The notes: generated by a model from the letters alone, not told the origin. Positions 1-11,760 are shown, counted from the first letter of the stretch. The stretch is 64,000 nt of DNA from Auanema rhodensis (GCA_964057225.1 OZ059895.1:22392688-22456687); one strand, 5' to 3'. Made by a program: numbers and translations.

Positions 1-176
1 AGAGATGCGGTTTTCCAAATTAGATTCCCCATGTCCATATCAGTTCAAAAACAAATTTTTGTTGATATTGGTGGATGGTAACCATGACTTTGAAATTTAC
101 GTGAACTTTAATTTATGCTAATTAAGTGTACACATGATGTGCACTTGGTATGTAACTCGCTTCACGTCAACGATAA

Positions 177-352
177 AGAGATGCGGTTTTCAAAATTAGA
201 TTCCCCATGTCCATATTAGTCTAAAAACAAATTTTTATTGATATTGATGCATGGTAACTATGACTTTGAAATTTACGTGAACTTTAATTTATGCTAATTA
301 AGTGTACACATGATGTGCACTTGGTATGTAACTCGCTTCACGTCAACGATAA
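177..352 (+). repeat. Representative 176-bp monomer
   Basis: One unit in an arbitrary register beginning at AGAGATGCGG. In order it holds: the AGAGATGCGG head (also AGGG, GATGTGG or GATATGG in other monomers); a variable segment TTTTCAAAATTAGATTCC followed by CCATGTCC, TCATGTCC, CCATTTCC or TCGCATGTCC; an A/T-rich stretch ending in TTGATATTG or TTAATATTG; the GGTAACCATGAC element; the conserved TTTACGTGAAC segment; GCTAATTAAG or GCTTATTAAG; the imperfect hairpin; TATGTAACTCGCTTCACGT; and a GATAAAG tail. The diagnostic bases that define HOR position sit mainly in the head, the CCATG/CCATT segment and the GCACTTGG/GCGCTTGG/GCACTCGG segment. Confidence 0.9.
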
Positions 353-601
353 AGAGATGCGGTTTTCAAAATTAGATTCCTCATGTCCATATTAGTCTAA
401 AAACGAATTTTTATTGATATTGATGCATGGTAACTATGACTTTGAAATTTACGTGAACTTTAATTTATGCTAATTAAGTGTACACATGATGTGCACTTGG
501 TATGTAACTCGCTTCACGTCAACGATAAAGAGATGCGGTTTTCAAAATTAGATTCCCCATGTCCATATTAGTCTAAAAACAAATTTTTATTAATATTGGT
601 G

Positions 602-614
602 CATGGTAACCATG
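602..614. repeat. 13-nt dyad symmetry CATGGT-A-ACCATG (example copy)
   Basis: CATGGT and ACCATG are perfect reverse complements around one central A. The element is present in most monomers. It is weakened where the left arm is GGATGG, GCTTGG, TTCAGGG or GCAAGG, and where the right half follows GGCAACC. Short dyads of this kind have been described as enriched in centromeric satellites and can extrude as small cruciforms; that link is established for other satellites and only inferred here. Confidence 0.75.
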
Positions 615-646
615 ACTTTGAAATTTACGTGAACTTTAATTTATGC
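605..646 (+). repeat. Nearly invariant 42-bp segment of the monomer (example copy)
   Basis: This stretch runs from GGTAACCATGAC through TTTACGTGAAC to TTTATGC. Across the window it changes far less than the rest of the unit. Recurrent exceptions are GGCAACC, AACTATGAC, CTTTAAAA, CTTTGTAAT, TTGAAAATTAC, AATTTAAGTG and TTAATATATGC. Low variability over hundreds of copies could mean a protein-binding constraint or just efficient homogenisation; the sequence alone cannot separate these. Confidence 0.6.
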
Positions 647-1001
647 TAATTAAGTGTACACATGATGTGCACTTGGTATGTAAAACGCTTCACGTCAAAG
701 ATAAAGAGATGCGGTTTTCCAAATTAGATTCCCCATGTCCATATCAGTTCAAAAACAAATTTTTGTTGATATTGGTGGATGGTAACCATGACTTTGAAAT
801 TTACGTGAACTTTAATTTATGCTAATTAAGTGTACACATGATGTGCACTTGGTATGTAAAACGCTTCACGTCAAAGATAAAGAGATGCGGTTTTCCAAAT
901 TAGATTCCCCATGTCCATATCAGTTCAAAAACAAATTTTTGTTGATATTGGTGGATGGTAACCATGACTTTGAAATTTACGTGAACTTTAATTTATGCTA
1001 A
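643..1001 (+). repeat. Divergent monomer subtype with an open 60-codon frame (pair)
   Basis: This subtype differs from the common monomer by linked changes: TGTAAAACGC for TGTAACTCGC, TTTTCCAAATT for TTTTCAAAATT, and ATCAGTTCAAAA for ATTAGTCTAAAA. The last removes an in-frame TAG and TAA, so a frame from ATGCTAATTAAG stays open for 183 bp and stops in the next monomer at TTATGCTAA. Further copies start at 2051, 2227, 3459, 4339, 6978, 8386, 22465, 23697, 27040, 27568, 34607, 36014, 36893 and 38652. Because 176 is not a multiple of three, the frame cannot continue. I regard it as non-coding. Confidence 0.8.
652..674. repeat. 23-nt imperfect hairpin (example copy)
   Basis: The arms AAGTGTACA and TGTGCACTT flank the 5-nt spacer CATGA. 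Eight of nine positions pair by Watson-Crick rules and the ninth is T opposite G. The common array variants change it mildly: GCGCTT turns one T-A pair into T-G, ACGTG falls in the spacer, AAGTGAAC creates one mismatch, and CACTCGG alters the outermost pair. The fold is therefore largely kept across subtypes. Confidence 0.7.
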
Positions 1002-1040
1002 TTAAGTGTACACATGATGTGCGCTTGGTATGTAACTCGC

Positions 1041-1050
1041 TTCACGTGAA
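1041..1050. repeat. Perfect palindrome TTCACGTGAA with CACGTG core (example copy)
   Basis: The ten bases equal their own reverse complement. The CACGTG core is the canonical E-box (G-box in plants) recognised by bHLH and bZIP factors, but here it lies in a satellite with no gene nearby. Subtypes differ: CACGTGAAAG is intact, CACGTCAAAG, CACGTCAACG and CACGTCGAAAG break it, and single copies carry CACATG (about 4740 and 39930) or TTTACGTG (about 33249). Presence or absence of the palindrome is thus a subtype marker along the HORs. Confidence 0.75.
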
Positions 1051-3458
1051 AGATAAAGGGATGCGGTTTTCAAAATTAGATTCCCCATGTCCATATTAGT
1101 CTAAAAACGAATTTTTATTGATATTGATGCATGGTAACCATGACTTTGAAATTTACGTGAACTTTAATTTATGCTTATTAAGTGTACACGTGATGTGCAC
1201 TTGGTATGTAACTTGCTTCACGTGAAAGATAAAGGGATGCGGTTTTCAAAATTAGATTCCCCATGTCCATATTAGTCTAAAAACAAATTTTTGTTGATAT
1301 TGGTGGATGGTAACCATGACTTTGAAATTTACGTGAACTTTAATTTATGCTAATTAAGTGTACACGTGATGTGCACTCGGTATGTAACTCGCTTCACGTG
1401 AAATATGAAGAGATGCGGTTTTCAAAATTAGATTCCCCATGTCCATATTAGTCTAAAAACAAATTTTTATTCATATTGGTGCTTGGTAACCATGACTTTG
1501 AAATTTACGTGAACTTTAATTTATGCTAATTAAGTGAACACATGATGTGCACTTGGTATGTAACTCGCTTCACGTGAAAGATAAAGAGATGCGGTTTTCA
1601 AAATTAGATTTCGCATGTCCATATTAGTCTAAAAACAATTTTTTATTGATATTGGTGCATGGTAACCATGACTTTAAAATTTACGTGAACTTTAATTTAT
1701 GCTAATTAAGTGTACACATGATGTGCGCTTGGTATGTAACTCGCTTCACGTGAAAGATAAAGAGATGCGGTTTTCAAAATTAGATTCCTCATGTCCATAT
1801 TAGTCTGAAAACGAATTTTTATTGATATTGATGCATGGTAACTATGACTTTGAAATTTACGTGAACTTTAATTTATGCTAATTAAGTGTACACATGATGT
1901 GCACTTGGTATGTAACTCGCTTCACGTCAACGATAAAGAGATGCGGTTTTCAAAATTAGATTCCCCATGTCCATATTAGTCTAAAAACAAATTTTTATTA
2001 ATATTGGTGCATGGTAACCATGACTTTGAAATTTACGTGAACTTTAATTTATGCTAATTAAGTGTACACATGATGTGCACTTGGTATGTAAAACGCTTCA
2101 CGTCAAAGATAAAGAGATGCGGTTTTCCAAATTAGATTCCCCATGTCCATATCAGTTCAAAAACAAATTTTTGTTGATATTGGTGGATGGTAACCATGAC
2201 TTTGAAATTTACGTGAACTTTAATTTATGCTAATTAAGTGTACACATGATGTGCACTTGGTATGTAAAACGCTTCACGTCAAAGATAAAGAGATGCGGTT
2301 TTCCAAATTAGATTCCCCATGTCCATATCAGTTCAAAAACAAATTTTTGTTGATATTGGTGGATGGTAACCATGACTTTGAAATTTACGTGAACTTTAAT
2401 TTATGCTAATTAAGTGTACACATGATGTGCGCTTGGTATGTAACTCGCTTCACGTGAAAGATAAAGGGATGCGGTTTTCAAAATTAGATTCCCCATGTCC
2501 ATATTAGTCTAAAAACGAATTTTTATTGATATTGATGCATGGTAACCATGACTTTGAAATTTACGTGAACTTTAATTTATGCTTATTAAGTGTACACGTG
2601 ATGTGCACTTGGTATGTAACTTGCTTCACGTGAAAGATAAAGGGATGCGGTTTTCAAAATTAGATTCCCCATGTCCATATTAGTCTAAAAACAAATTTTT
2701 GTTGATATTGGTGGATGGTAACCATGACTTTGAAATTTACGTGAACTTTAATTTATGCTAATTAAGTGTACACGTGATGTGCACTCGGTATGTAACTCGC
2801 TTCACGTGAAATATGAAGAGATGCGGTTTTCAAAATTAGATTCCCCATGTCCATATTAGTCTAAAAACAAATTTTTATTCATATTGGTGCTTGGTAACCA
2901 TGACTTTGAAATTTACGTGAACTTTAATTTATGCTAATTAAGTGAACACATGATGTGCACTTGGTATGTAACTCGCTTCACGTGAAAGATAAAGAGATGC
3001 GGTTTTCAAAATTAGATTTCGCATGTCCATATTAGTCTAAAAACAATTTTTTATTGATATTGGTGCATGGTAACCATGACTTTAAAATTTACGTGAACTT
3101 TAATTTATGCTAATTAAGTGTACACATGATGTGCGCTTGGTATGTAACTCGCTTCACGTGAAAGATAAAGAGATGCGGTTTTCAAAATTAGATTCCTCAT
3201 GTCCATATTAGTCTGAAAACGAATTTTTATTGATATTGATGCATGGTAACTATGACTTTGAAATTTACGTGAACTTTAATTTATGCTAATTAAGTGTACA
3301 CATGATGTGCACTTGGTATGTAACTCGCTTCACGTCAACGATAAAGAGATGCGGTTTTCAAAATTAGATTCCCCATGTCCATATTAGTCTAAAAACAAAT
3401 TTTTATTAATATTGGTGCATGGTAACCATGACTTTGAAATTTACGTGAACTTTAATTT

Positions 3459-4338
3459 ATGCTAATTAAGTGTACACATGATGTGCACTTGGTATGTAAA
3501 ACGCTTCACGTCAAAGATAAAGAGATGCGGTTTTCCAAATTAGATTCCCCATGTCCATATCAGTTCAAAAACAAATTTTTGTTGATATTGGTGGATGGTA
3601 ACCATGACTTTGAAATTTACGTGAACTTTAATTTATGCTAATTAAGTGTACACATGATGTGCGCTTGGTATGTAACTCGCTTCACGTGAAATATGAAGAG
3701 ATGCGGTTTTCAAAATTAGATTCCCCATGTCCATATTAGTCTAAAAACAAATTTTTATTCATATTGGTGCTTGGTAACCATGACTTTGAAATTTACGTGA
3801 ACTTTAATTTATGCTAATTAAGTGAACACATGATGTGCACTTGGTATGTAACTCGCTTCACGTGAAAGATAAAGAGATGCGGTTTTCAAAATTAGATTTC
3901 GCATGTCCATATTAGTCTAAAAACAATTTTTTATTGATATTGGTGGATGGTAACCATGACTTTAAAATTTACGTGAACTTTAATTTATGCTAATTAAGTG
4001 TACACATGATGTGCGCTTGGTATGTAACTCGCTTCACGTGAAAGATAAAGAGATGCGGTTTTCAAAATTAGATTCCTCATGTCCATATTAGTCTGAAAAC
4101 GAATTTTTATTGATATTGATGCATGGTAACTATGACTTTGAAATTTACGTGAACTTTAATTTATGCTAATTAAGTGTACACATGATGTGCACTTGGTATG
4201 TAACTCGCTTCACGTCAACGATAAAGAGATGCGGTTTTCAAAATTAGATTCCCCATGTCCATATTAGTCTAAAAACAAATTTTTATTAATATTGGTGCAT
4301 GGTAACCATGACTTTGAAATTTACGTGAACTTTAATTT
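3459..4338 (+). repeat. 5-monomer HOR (880 bp), deletion derivative of the 8-mer
   Basis: The unit begins with one divergent-subtype monomer and then jumps directly to the GAAATATGAAG monomer, skipping the second divergent monomer and the two AGGGATGCGG monomers. The junction monomer is chimeric: its GCGCTTGG (to about 3666) belongs to the skipped part and its GAAATATGAAG (from about 3691) to the retained part. The exchange therefore lies within about 3667-3691, a stretch shared by both parents that contains the TTCACGTGAA palindrome. Confidence 0.85.
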
Positions 4339-6888
4339 ATGCTAATTAAGTGTACACATGATGTGCACTTGGTATGTAAAACGCTTCACGTCAAAGATAA
4401 AGAGATGCGGTTTTCCAAATTAGATTCCCCATGTCCATATCAGTTCAAAAACAAATTTTTGTTGATATTGGTGGATGGTAACCATGACTTTGAAATTTAC
4501 GTGAACTTTAATTTATGCTAATTAAGTGTACACATGATGTGCGCTTGGTATGTAACTCGCTTCACGTGAAAGATAAAGGGATGCGGTTTTCAAAATTAGA
4601 TTCCCCATGTCCATATTAGTCTAAAAACGAATTTTTATTGATATTGATGCATGGTAACCATGACTTTGAAATTTACGTGAACTTTAATTTATGCTTATTA
4701 AGTGTACACGTGATGTGCACTTGGTATGTAACTTGCTTCACATGAAAGATAAAGGGATGCGGTTTTCAAAATTAGATTCCCCATGTCCATATTAGTCTAA
4801 AAACAAATTTTTGTTGATATTGGTGGATGGTAACCATGACTTTGAAATTTACGTGAACTTTAATTTATGCTAATTAAGTGTACACGTGATGTGCACTCGG
4901 TATGTAACTCGCTTCACGTGAAATATGAAGAGATGCGGTTTTCAAAATTAGATTCCCCATGTCCATATTAGTCTAAAAACAAATTTTTATTAATATTGGT
5001 GCTTGGTAACCATGACTTTGAAATTTACGTGAACTTTAATTTATGCTAATTAAGTGAACACATGATGTGCACTTGGTATGTAACTCGCTTCACGTGAAAG
5101 ATAGAGAGATGCGGTTTTCAAAATAGATTCCCCATGTCCATATTAGTCTAAAAACGAATTTTTATTGATATTGATTCATGGTAACCATGACTTGGAAATT
5201 TACGTGAACTTTAATTTATGCTTATTAAGTGTACACGTGATGTGCACTTGGTATGTAACTCGCTTCACGTGAAAGATAAAGGGATGCGGTTTTCAAAATT
5301 AGATTCCCCATGTCCATATTAGTCTAAAAACAAATTTTTATTAATATTGGTGCATGGTAACCATGACTTTGAAATTTACGTGAACTTTAATTTATGCTAA
5401 TTAAGTGTACACATGATGTGCGCTTGGTATGTAACTCGCTTCACGTGAAAGATAAAGAGATGCGGTTTACAAAATTAGATTCCCCATTTCCATATTAGTC
5501 TAAAAACAATATTTTATTGATATTGGTGCATGGCAACCATGACTTTAAAATTTACGTGAACTTTAATTTATGCTAATTAAGTGTACACATGATGTGCACT
5601 TGGTATGTAACTCGCTTCACGTCAAAGATAAAGAGATGCGGTTTTCAAAATTAGATTCCCCATGTCCATATTAGTCTAAAAACACATTTTTATTAATATT
5701 GGTGCATGGTAACCATGACTTTGAAATTTACGTGAACTTTAATTTATGCTTATTAAGTGTACACATGATGTGCGCTTGGTATGTAACTCGCTTCACGTGA
5801 AAGATAAAGAGATGCGGTTTTCAAAATTAGATTCCTCATGTCCATATTAGTCTAAAAACGAATTTTTATTGATATTGATGCATGGTAACCATGACTTTGA
5901 AATTTACGTGAACTTTAATTTATGCTTATTAAGTGTACACGTGATGTGCACTTGGTATGTAACTTGCTTCACGTGAAAGATAAAGGGATGCGGTTTTCAA
6001 AATTAGATTCCCCATGTCCATATTAGTCTAAAAACAAATTTTTGCTGATATTGGTGGATGGTAACCATGACTTTGAAATTTAAGTGAACTTTAATTTATG
6101 CTAATTAAGTGTACACGTGATGTGCACTCGGTATGTAACTCGCTTCACGTGAAATATGAAGAGATGCGGTTTTCAAAATTAGATTCCCCATGTCCATATT
6201 AGTCTAAAAACAAATTTTTATTAATATTGGTGCTTGGTAACCATGACTTTGAAATTTACGTGAACTTTAATTTATGCTAATTAAGTGAACACATGATGTG
6301 CACTTGGTATGTAACTCGCTTCACGTGAAAGATAGAGAGATGCGGTTTTCAAAATAGATTCCCCATGTCCATATTAGTCTAAAAACGAATTTTTATTGAT
6401 ATTGATTCATGGTAACCATGACTTGGAAATTTACGTGAACTTTAATTTATGCTTATTAAGTGTACACGTGATGTGCACTTGGTATGTAACTCGCTTCACG
6501 TGAAAGATAAAGGGATGCGGTTTTTAAAATTAGATTCCCCATGTCCATATTAGTCTAAAAACAAATTTTTATTAATATTGGTGCATGGTAACCATGACTT
6601 TGAAATTTACGTGAACTTTAATTTATGCTAATTAAGTGTACACATGATGTGCGCTTGGTATGTAACTCGCTTCACGTCGAAAGATAAAGAGATGCGGTTT
6701 TCAAAATTAGATTCCCCATTTCCATATTAGTCTAAAAACAATATTTTATTGATATTGGTGCATGGCAACCATGACTTTAAAATTTACGTGAACTTTAATT
6801 TATGCTAATTAAGTGTACACATGATGTGCACTTGGTATGTAACTCGCTTCACGTCAAAGATAAAGAGATGCGGTTTTCAAAATTAGAT
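4339..6888 (+). repeat. 2.55-kb block, first copy (repeated at 8386, offset 4047 bp)
   Basis: This block realigns with 8386-10935 at a constant offset of 4047 bp (23 monomers less one base). Shared rare markers confirm it: AATTTAAGTG at about 6074 and 10121, GATAGAGAG at 5101 and 9148, and the 177-bp CACGTCGAAAG monomer at 6676 and 10723. It carries two 175-bp monomers (about 5110 and 6350). A few single-base differences separate the copies, for example GGTTTACAAA near 5467, CACATGAAAG near 4741 and TTTTTGCTGA near 6048, all in this copy. Confidence 0.85.
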
Positions 6889-8385
6889 TCCCCATGTCCA
6901 TATTAGTCTAAAAACAAATTTTTATTAATATTGGTGCATGGTAACCATGACTTTGAAATTTACGTGAACTTTAATTTATGCTAATTAAGTGTACACATGA
7001 TGTGCACTTGGTATGTAAAACGCTTCACGTCAAAGATAAAGAGATGCGGTTTTCCAAATTAGATTCCCCATGTCCATATCAGTTCAAAAACAAATTTTTG
7101 TTGATATTGGTGGATGGTAACCATGACTTTGAAATTTACGTGAACTTTAATTTATGCTAATTAAGTGTACACATGATGTGCGCTTGGTATGTAACTCGCT
7201 TCACGTGAAAGATAAAGGGATGCGGTTTTCAAAATTAGATTCCCCATGTCCATATTAGTCTAAAAACGAATTTTTATTGATATTGATGCATGGTAACTAT
7301 GACTTTGAAATTTACGTGAACTTTAATTTATGCTAATTAAGTGTACACATGATGTGCACTTGGTATGTAACTCGCTTCACGTCAACGATAAAGAGATGCG
7401 GTTTTCAAAATTAGATTCCCCATGTCCATATTAGTCTAAAAACAAATTTTTATTAATATTGGTGCATGGTAACCATGACTTTGAAATTTACGTGAACTTT
7501 AATTTATGCTTATTAAGTGTACACGTGATGTGCACTTGGTATGTAACTTGCTTCACGTGAAAGATAAAGGGATGCGGTTTTCAAAATTAGATTCCCCATG
7601 TCCATATTAGTCTAAAAACAAATTTTTGTTGATATTGGTGGATGGTAACCATGACTTTGAAATTTACGTGAACTTTAATTTATGCTAATTAAGTGTACAC
7701 GTGATGTGCACTCGGTATGTAACTCGCTTCACGTGAAATATGAAGAGATGCCGTTTTCAAAATTAGATTCCCCATGTCCATATTAGTCTAAAAACAAATT
7801 TTTATTAATATTGGTGCTTGGTAACCATGACTTTGAAATTTACGTGAACTTTAATTTATGCTAATTAAGTGAACACATGATGTGCACTTGGTATGTAACT
7901 CGCTTCACGTGAAAGATAAAGAGATGCGGTTTTCAAAATTAGATTTCGCATGTCCATATTAGTCTAAAAACAATTTTTTATTGATATTGGTGCATGGTAA
8001 CCATGACTTTAAAATTTACGTGAACTTTAATTTATGCTAATTAAGTGTACACATGATGTGCGCTTGGTATGTAACTCGCTTCACGTGAAAGATAAAGAGA
8101 TGCGGTTTTCAAAATTAGATTCCTCATGTCCATATTAGTCTGAAAACGAATTTTTATTGATATTGATGCATGGTAACTATGACTTTGAAATTTACGTGAA
8201 CTTTAATTTATGCTAATTAAGTGTACACATGATGTGCACTTGGTATGTAACTCGCTTCACGTCAACGATAAAGAGATGCGGTTTTCAAAATTAGATTCCC
8301 CATGTCCATATTAGTCTAAAAACAAATTTTTATTAATATTGGTGCATGGTAACCATGACTTTGAAATTTACGTGAACTTTAATTT
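6889..8385 (+). repeat. 8-monomer HOR copy plus lead-in monomer
   Basis: A divergent-subtype monomer at 6978 is followed by AGGGATGCGG, AACTATGAC, CACGTCAACG, TTCGCATGTCC and GTCTGAAAAC monomers. The next divergent-subtype monomer is at 8386, 1408 bp on. The order of subtypes differs from the 643-3458 copies, so this is a rearranged version of the same 8-mer. Confidence 0.75.
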
Positions 8386-10935
8386 ATGCTAATTAAGTGT
8401 ACACATGATGTGCACTTGGTATGTAAAACGCTTCACGTCAAAGATAAAGAGATGCGGTTTTCCAAATTAGATTCCCCATGTCCATATCAGTTCAAAAACA
8501 AATTTTTGTTGATATTGGTGGATGGTAACCATGACTTTGAAATTTACGTGAACTTTAATTTATGCTAATTAAGTGTACACATGATGTGCGCTTGGTATGT
8601 AACTCGCTTCACGTGAAAGATAAAGGGATGCGGTTTTCAAAATTAGATTCCCCATGTCCATATTAGTCTAAAAACGAATTTTTATTGATATTGATGCATG
8701 GTAACCATGACTTTGAAATTTACGTGAACTTTAATTTATGCTTATTAAGTGTACACGTGATGTGCACTTGGTATGTAACTTGCTTCACGTGAAAGATAAA
8801 GGGATGCGGTTTTCAAAATTAGATTCCCCATGTCCATATTAGTCTAAAAACAAATTTTTGTTGATATTGGTGGATGGTAACCATGACTTTGAAATTTACG
8901 TGAACTTTAATTTATGCTAATTAAGTGTACACGTGATGTGCACTCGGTATGTAACTCGCTTCACGTGAAATATGAAGAGATGCGGTTTTCAAAATTAGAT
9001 TCCCCATGTCCATATTAGTCTAAAAACAAATTTTTATTAATATTGGTGCTTGGTAACCATGACTTTGAAATTTACGTGAACTTTAATTTATGCTAATTAA
9101 GTGAACACATGATGTGCACTTGGTATGTAACTCGCTTCACGTGAAAGATAGAGAGATGCGGTTTTCAAAATAGATTCCCCATGTCCATATTAGTCTAAAA
9201 ACGAATTTTTATTGATATTGATTCATGGTAACCATGACTTGGAAATTTACGTGAACTTTAATTTATGCTTATTAAGTGTACACGTGATGTGCACTTGGTA
9301 TGTAACTCGCTTCACGTGAAAGATAAAGGGATGCGGTTTTCAAAATTAGATTCCCCATGTCCATATTAGTCTAAAAACAAATTTTTATTAATATTGGTGC
9401 ATGGTAACCATGACTTTGAAATTTACGTGAACTTTAATTTATGCTAATTAAGTGTACACATGATGTGCGCTTGGTATGTAACTCGCTTCACGTGAAAGAT
9501 AAAGAGATGCGGTTTTCAAAATTAGATTCCCCATTTCCATATTAGTCTAAAAACAATATTTTATTGATATTGGTGCATGGCAACCATGACTTTAAAATTT
9601 ACGTGAACTTTAATTTATGCTAATTAAGTGTACACATGATGTGCACTTGGTATGTAACTCGCTTCACGTCAAAGATAAAGAGATGCGGTTTTCAAAATTA
9701 GATTCCCCATGTCCATATTAGTCTAAAAACACATTTTTATTAATATTGGTGCATGGTAACCATGACTTTGAAATTTACGTGAACTTTAATTTATGCTTAT
9801 TAAGTGTACACATGATGTGCGCTTGGTATGTAACTCGCTTCACGTGAAAGATAAAGAGATGCGGTTTTCAAAATTAGATTCCTCATGTCCATATTAGTCT
9901 AAAAACGAATTTTTATTGATATTGATGCATGGTAACCATGACTTTGAAATTTACGTGAACTTTAATTTATGCTTATTAAGTGTACACGTGATGTGCACTT
10001 GGTATGTAACTTGCTTCACGTGAAAGATAAAGGGATGCGGTTTTCAAAATTAGATTCCCCATGTCCATATTAGTCTAAAAACAAATTTTTGTTGATATTG
10101 GTGGATGGTAACCATGACTTTGAAATTTAAGTGAACTTTAATTTATGCTAATTAAGTGTACACGTGATGTGCACTCGGTATGTAACTCGCTTCACGTGAA
10201 ATATGAAGAGATGCGGTTTTCAAAATTAGATTCCCCATGTCCATATTAGTCTAAAAACAAATTTTTATTAATATTGGTGCTTGGTAACCATGACTTTGAA
10301 ATTTACGTGAACTTTAATTTATGCTAATTAAGTGAACACATGATGTGCACTTGGTATGTAACTCGCTTCACGTGAAAGATAGAGAGATGCGGTTTTCAAA
10401 ATAGATTCCCCATGTCCATATTAGTCTAAAAACGAATTTTTATTGATATTGATTCATGGTAACCATGACTTGGAAATTTACGTGAACTTTAATTTATGCT
10501 TATTAAGTGTACACGTGATGTGCACTTGGTATGTAACTCGCTTCACGTGAAAGATAAAGGGATGCGGTTTTCAAAATTAGATTCCCCATGTCCATATTAG
10601 TCTAAAAACAAATTTTTATTAATATTGGTGCATGGTAACCATGACTTTGAAATTTACGTGAACTTGAATTTATGCTAATCAAGTGTACACATGATGTGCG
10701 CTTGGTATGTAACTCGCTTCACGTCGAAAGATAAAGAGATGCGGTTTTCAAAATTAGATTCCCCATTTCCATATTAGTCTAAAAACAATATTTTATTGAT
10801 ATTGGTGCATGGCAACCATGACTTTAAAATTTACGTGAACTTTAATTTATGCTAATTAAGTGTACACATGATGTGCACTTGGTATGTAACTCGCTTCACG
10901 TCAAAGATAAAGAGATGCGGTTTTCAAAATTAGAT
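8386..10935 (+). repeat. 2.55-kb block, second copy
   Basis: Second copy of 4339-6888. It matches at offset 4047 until about 10935, where CCATTTCC replaces the CCATGTCC of the first copy. The part from about 9053 onward is also shared with 16973-19262 at offset 7920. One private change is GAACTTGAATT near 10665, absent from the 18.5-kb copy. Confidence 0.85.
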
Positions 10936-11760
10936 TCCCCATTTCCATATTAGTCTAAAAACAATATTTTATTGATATTGGTGCATGGTAACCATGACTT
11001 TGAAATTTACGTGAACTTTAATTTATGCTAATTAAGTGTACACATGATGTGCGCTTGGTATGTAACTCGCTTCACGTCGAAAGATAAAGAGATGCGGTTT
11101 TCAAAATTAGATTCCCCATTTCCATATTAGTCTAAAAACAATATTTTATTGATATTGGTGCATGGCAACCATGACTTTGAAATTTACGTGAACTTTAATT
11201 TATGCTAATTAAGTGTACACATGATGTGCGCTTGGTATGTAACTCGCTTCACGTCGAAAGATAAAGAGATGCGGTTTTCAAAATTAGATTCCCCATTTCC
11301 ATATTAGTCTAAAAACAATATTTTATTGATATTGGTGCATGGCAACCATGACTTTGAAATTTACGTGAACTTTAATTTATGCTAATTAAGTGTACACATG
11401 ATGTGCGCTTGGTATGTAACTCGCTTCACGTCGAAAGATAAAGAGATGCGGTTTTCAAAATTAGATTCCCCATTTCCATATTAGTCTAAAAACAATATTT
11501 TATTGATATTGGTGCATGGTAACCATGACTTTGAAATTTACGTGAACTTTAATTTATGCTAATTAAGTGTACACATGATGTGCGCTTGGTATGTAACTCG
11601 CTTCACGTCGAAAGATAAAGAGATGCGGTTTTCAAAATTAGATTCCCCATTTCCATATTAGTCTAAAAACAATATTTTATTGATATTGGTGCATGGCAAC
11701 CATGACTTTAAAATTTACGTGAACTTTAATTTATGCTAATTAAGTGTACACATGATGTGC
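10936..11760 (+). repeat. Run of 177-bp monomers carrying CACGTCGAAAG
   Basis: The one-base insertion marker sits at 11076, 11253, 11430 and 11607, giving four consecutive markers spaced exactly 177 bp apart. These monomers all carry CCATTTCC and AACAATATTTTATTG. The corresponding run near 18996, 19173 and 19350 has three, as does the run at about 30786-31140. The copy here has therefore gained one monomer, or the others lost one. Confidence 0.85.

Larger units (their letters stand above)
1..642 (+). repeat. Left edge: 3.6 monomers preceding the first complete 8-mer
   Basis: The window opens inside a monomer of the divergent subtype (TTTTCCAAAT and CAGTTCAAAA are visible at 15-50). Three closely similar monomers follow, carrying CACGTCAACG, with AACTATGAC at about 247 and 427. 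The same AACTATGAC subtype is the seventh or eighth position of the 1408-bp HOR that begins after it, so this is the truncated end of a preceding HOR copy with one local monomer expansion. Confidence 0.7.
643..3458 (+). repeat. Two tandem 8-monomer HOR copies (1408 bp each)
   Basis: Copies run 643-2050 and 2051-3458, exactly 8 x 176 bp. Each starts with two adjacent monomers of the divergent subtype (TTTTCCAAATT, ATCAGTTCAAAA). These are followed in order by two AGGGATGCGG monomers, a GAAATATGAAG monomer with GTGCTTGG, a TTCGCATGTCC monomer with CTTTAAAA, a CCTCATGTCC monomer with GTCTGAAAAC and AACTATGAC, and a CACGTCAACG monomer. I saw no difference between the two copies at any diagnostic site. 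A further 1408-bp unit is at 6978-8385, with only one divergent-subtype monomer. Confidence 0.9.

Noticed and set aside
643-1001. Repeated 60-codon open frames (also at 2051, 2227, 3459, 4339, 6978, 8386, 22465, 23697, 27040, 27568, 34607, 36014, 36893, 38652)
   Set aside because: They are one satellite subtype in which two in-frame stops are lost. Each frame starts in one monomer and stops at the same place in the next, the repeat length is not a multiple of three, and there is no sign of a promoter, codon-level constraint or known domain.
1041-1050. CACGTG as a functional promoter element
   Set aside because: No transcription unit, TATA-type context or gene is associated with it; it is part of the satellite unit and recurs throughout.
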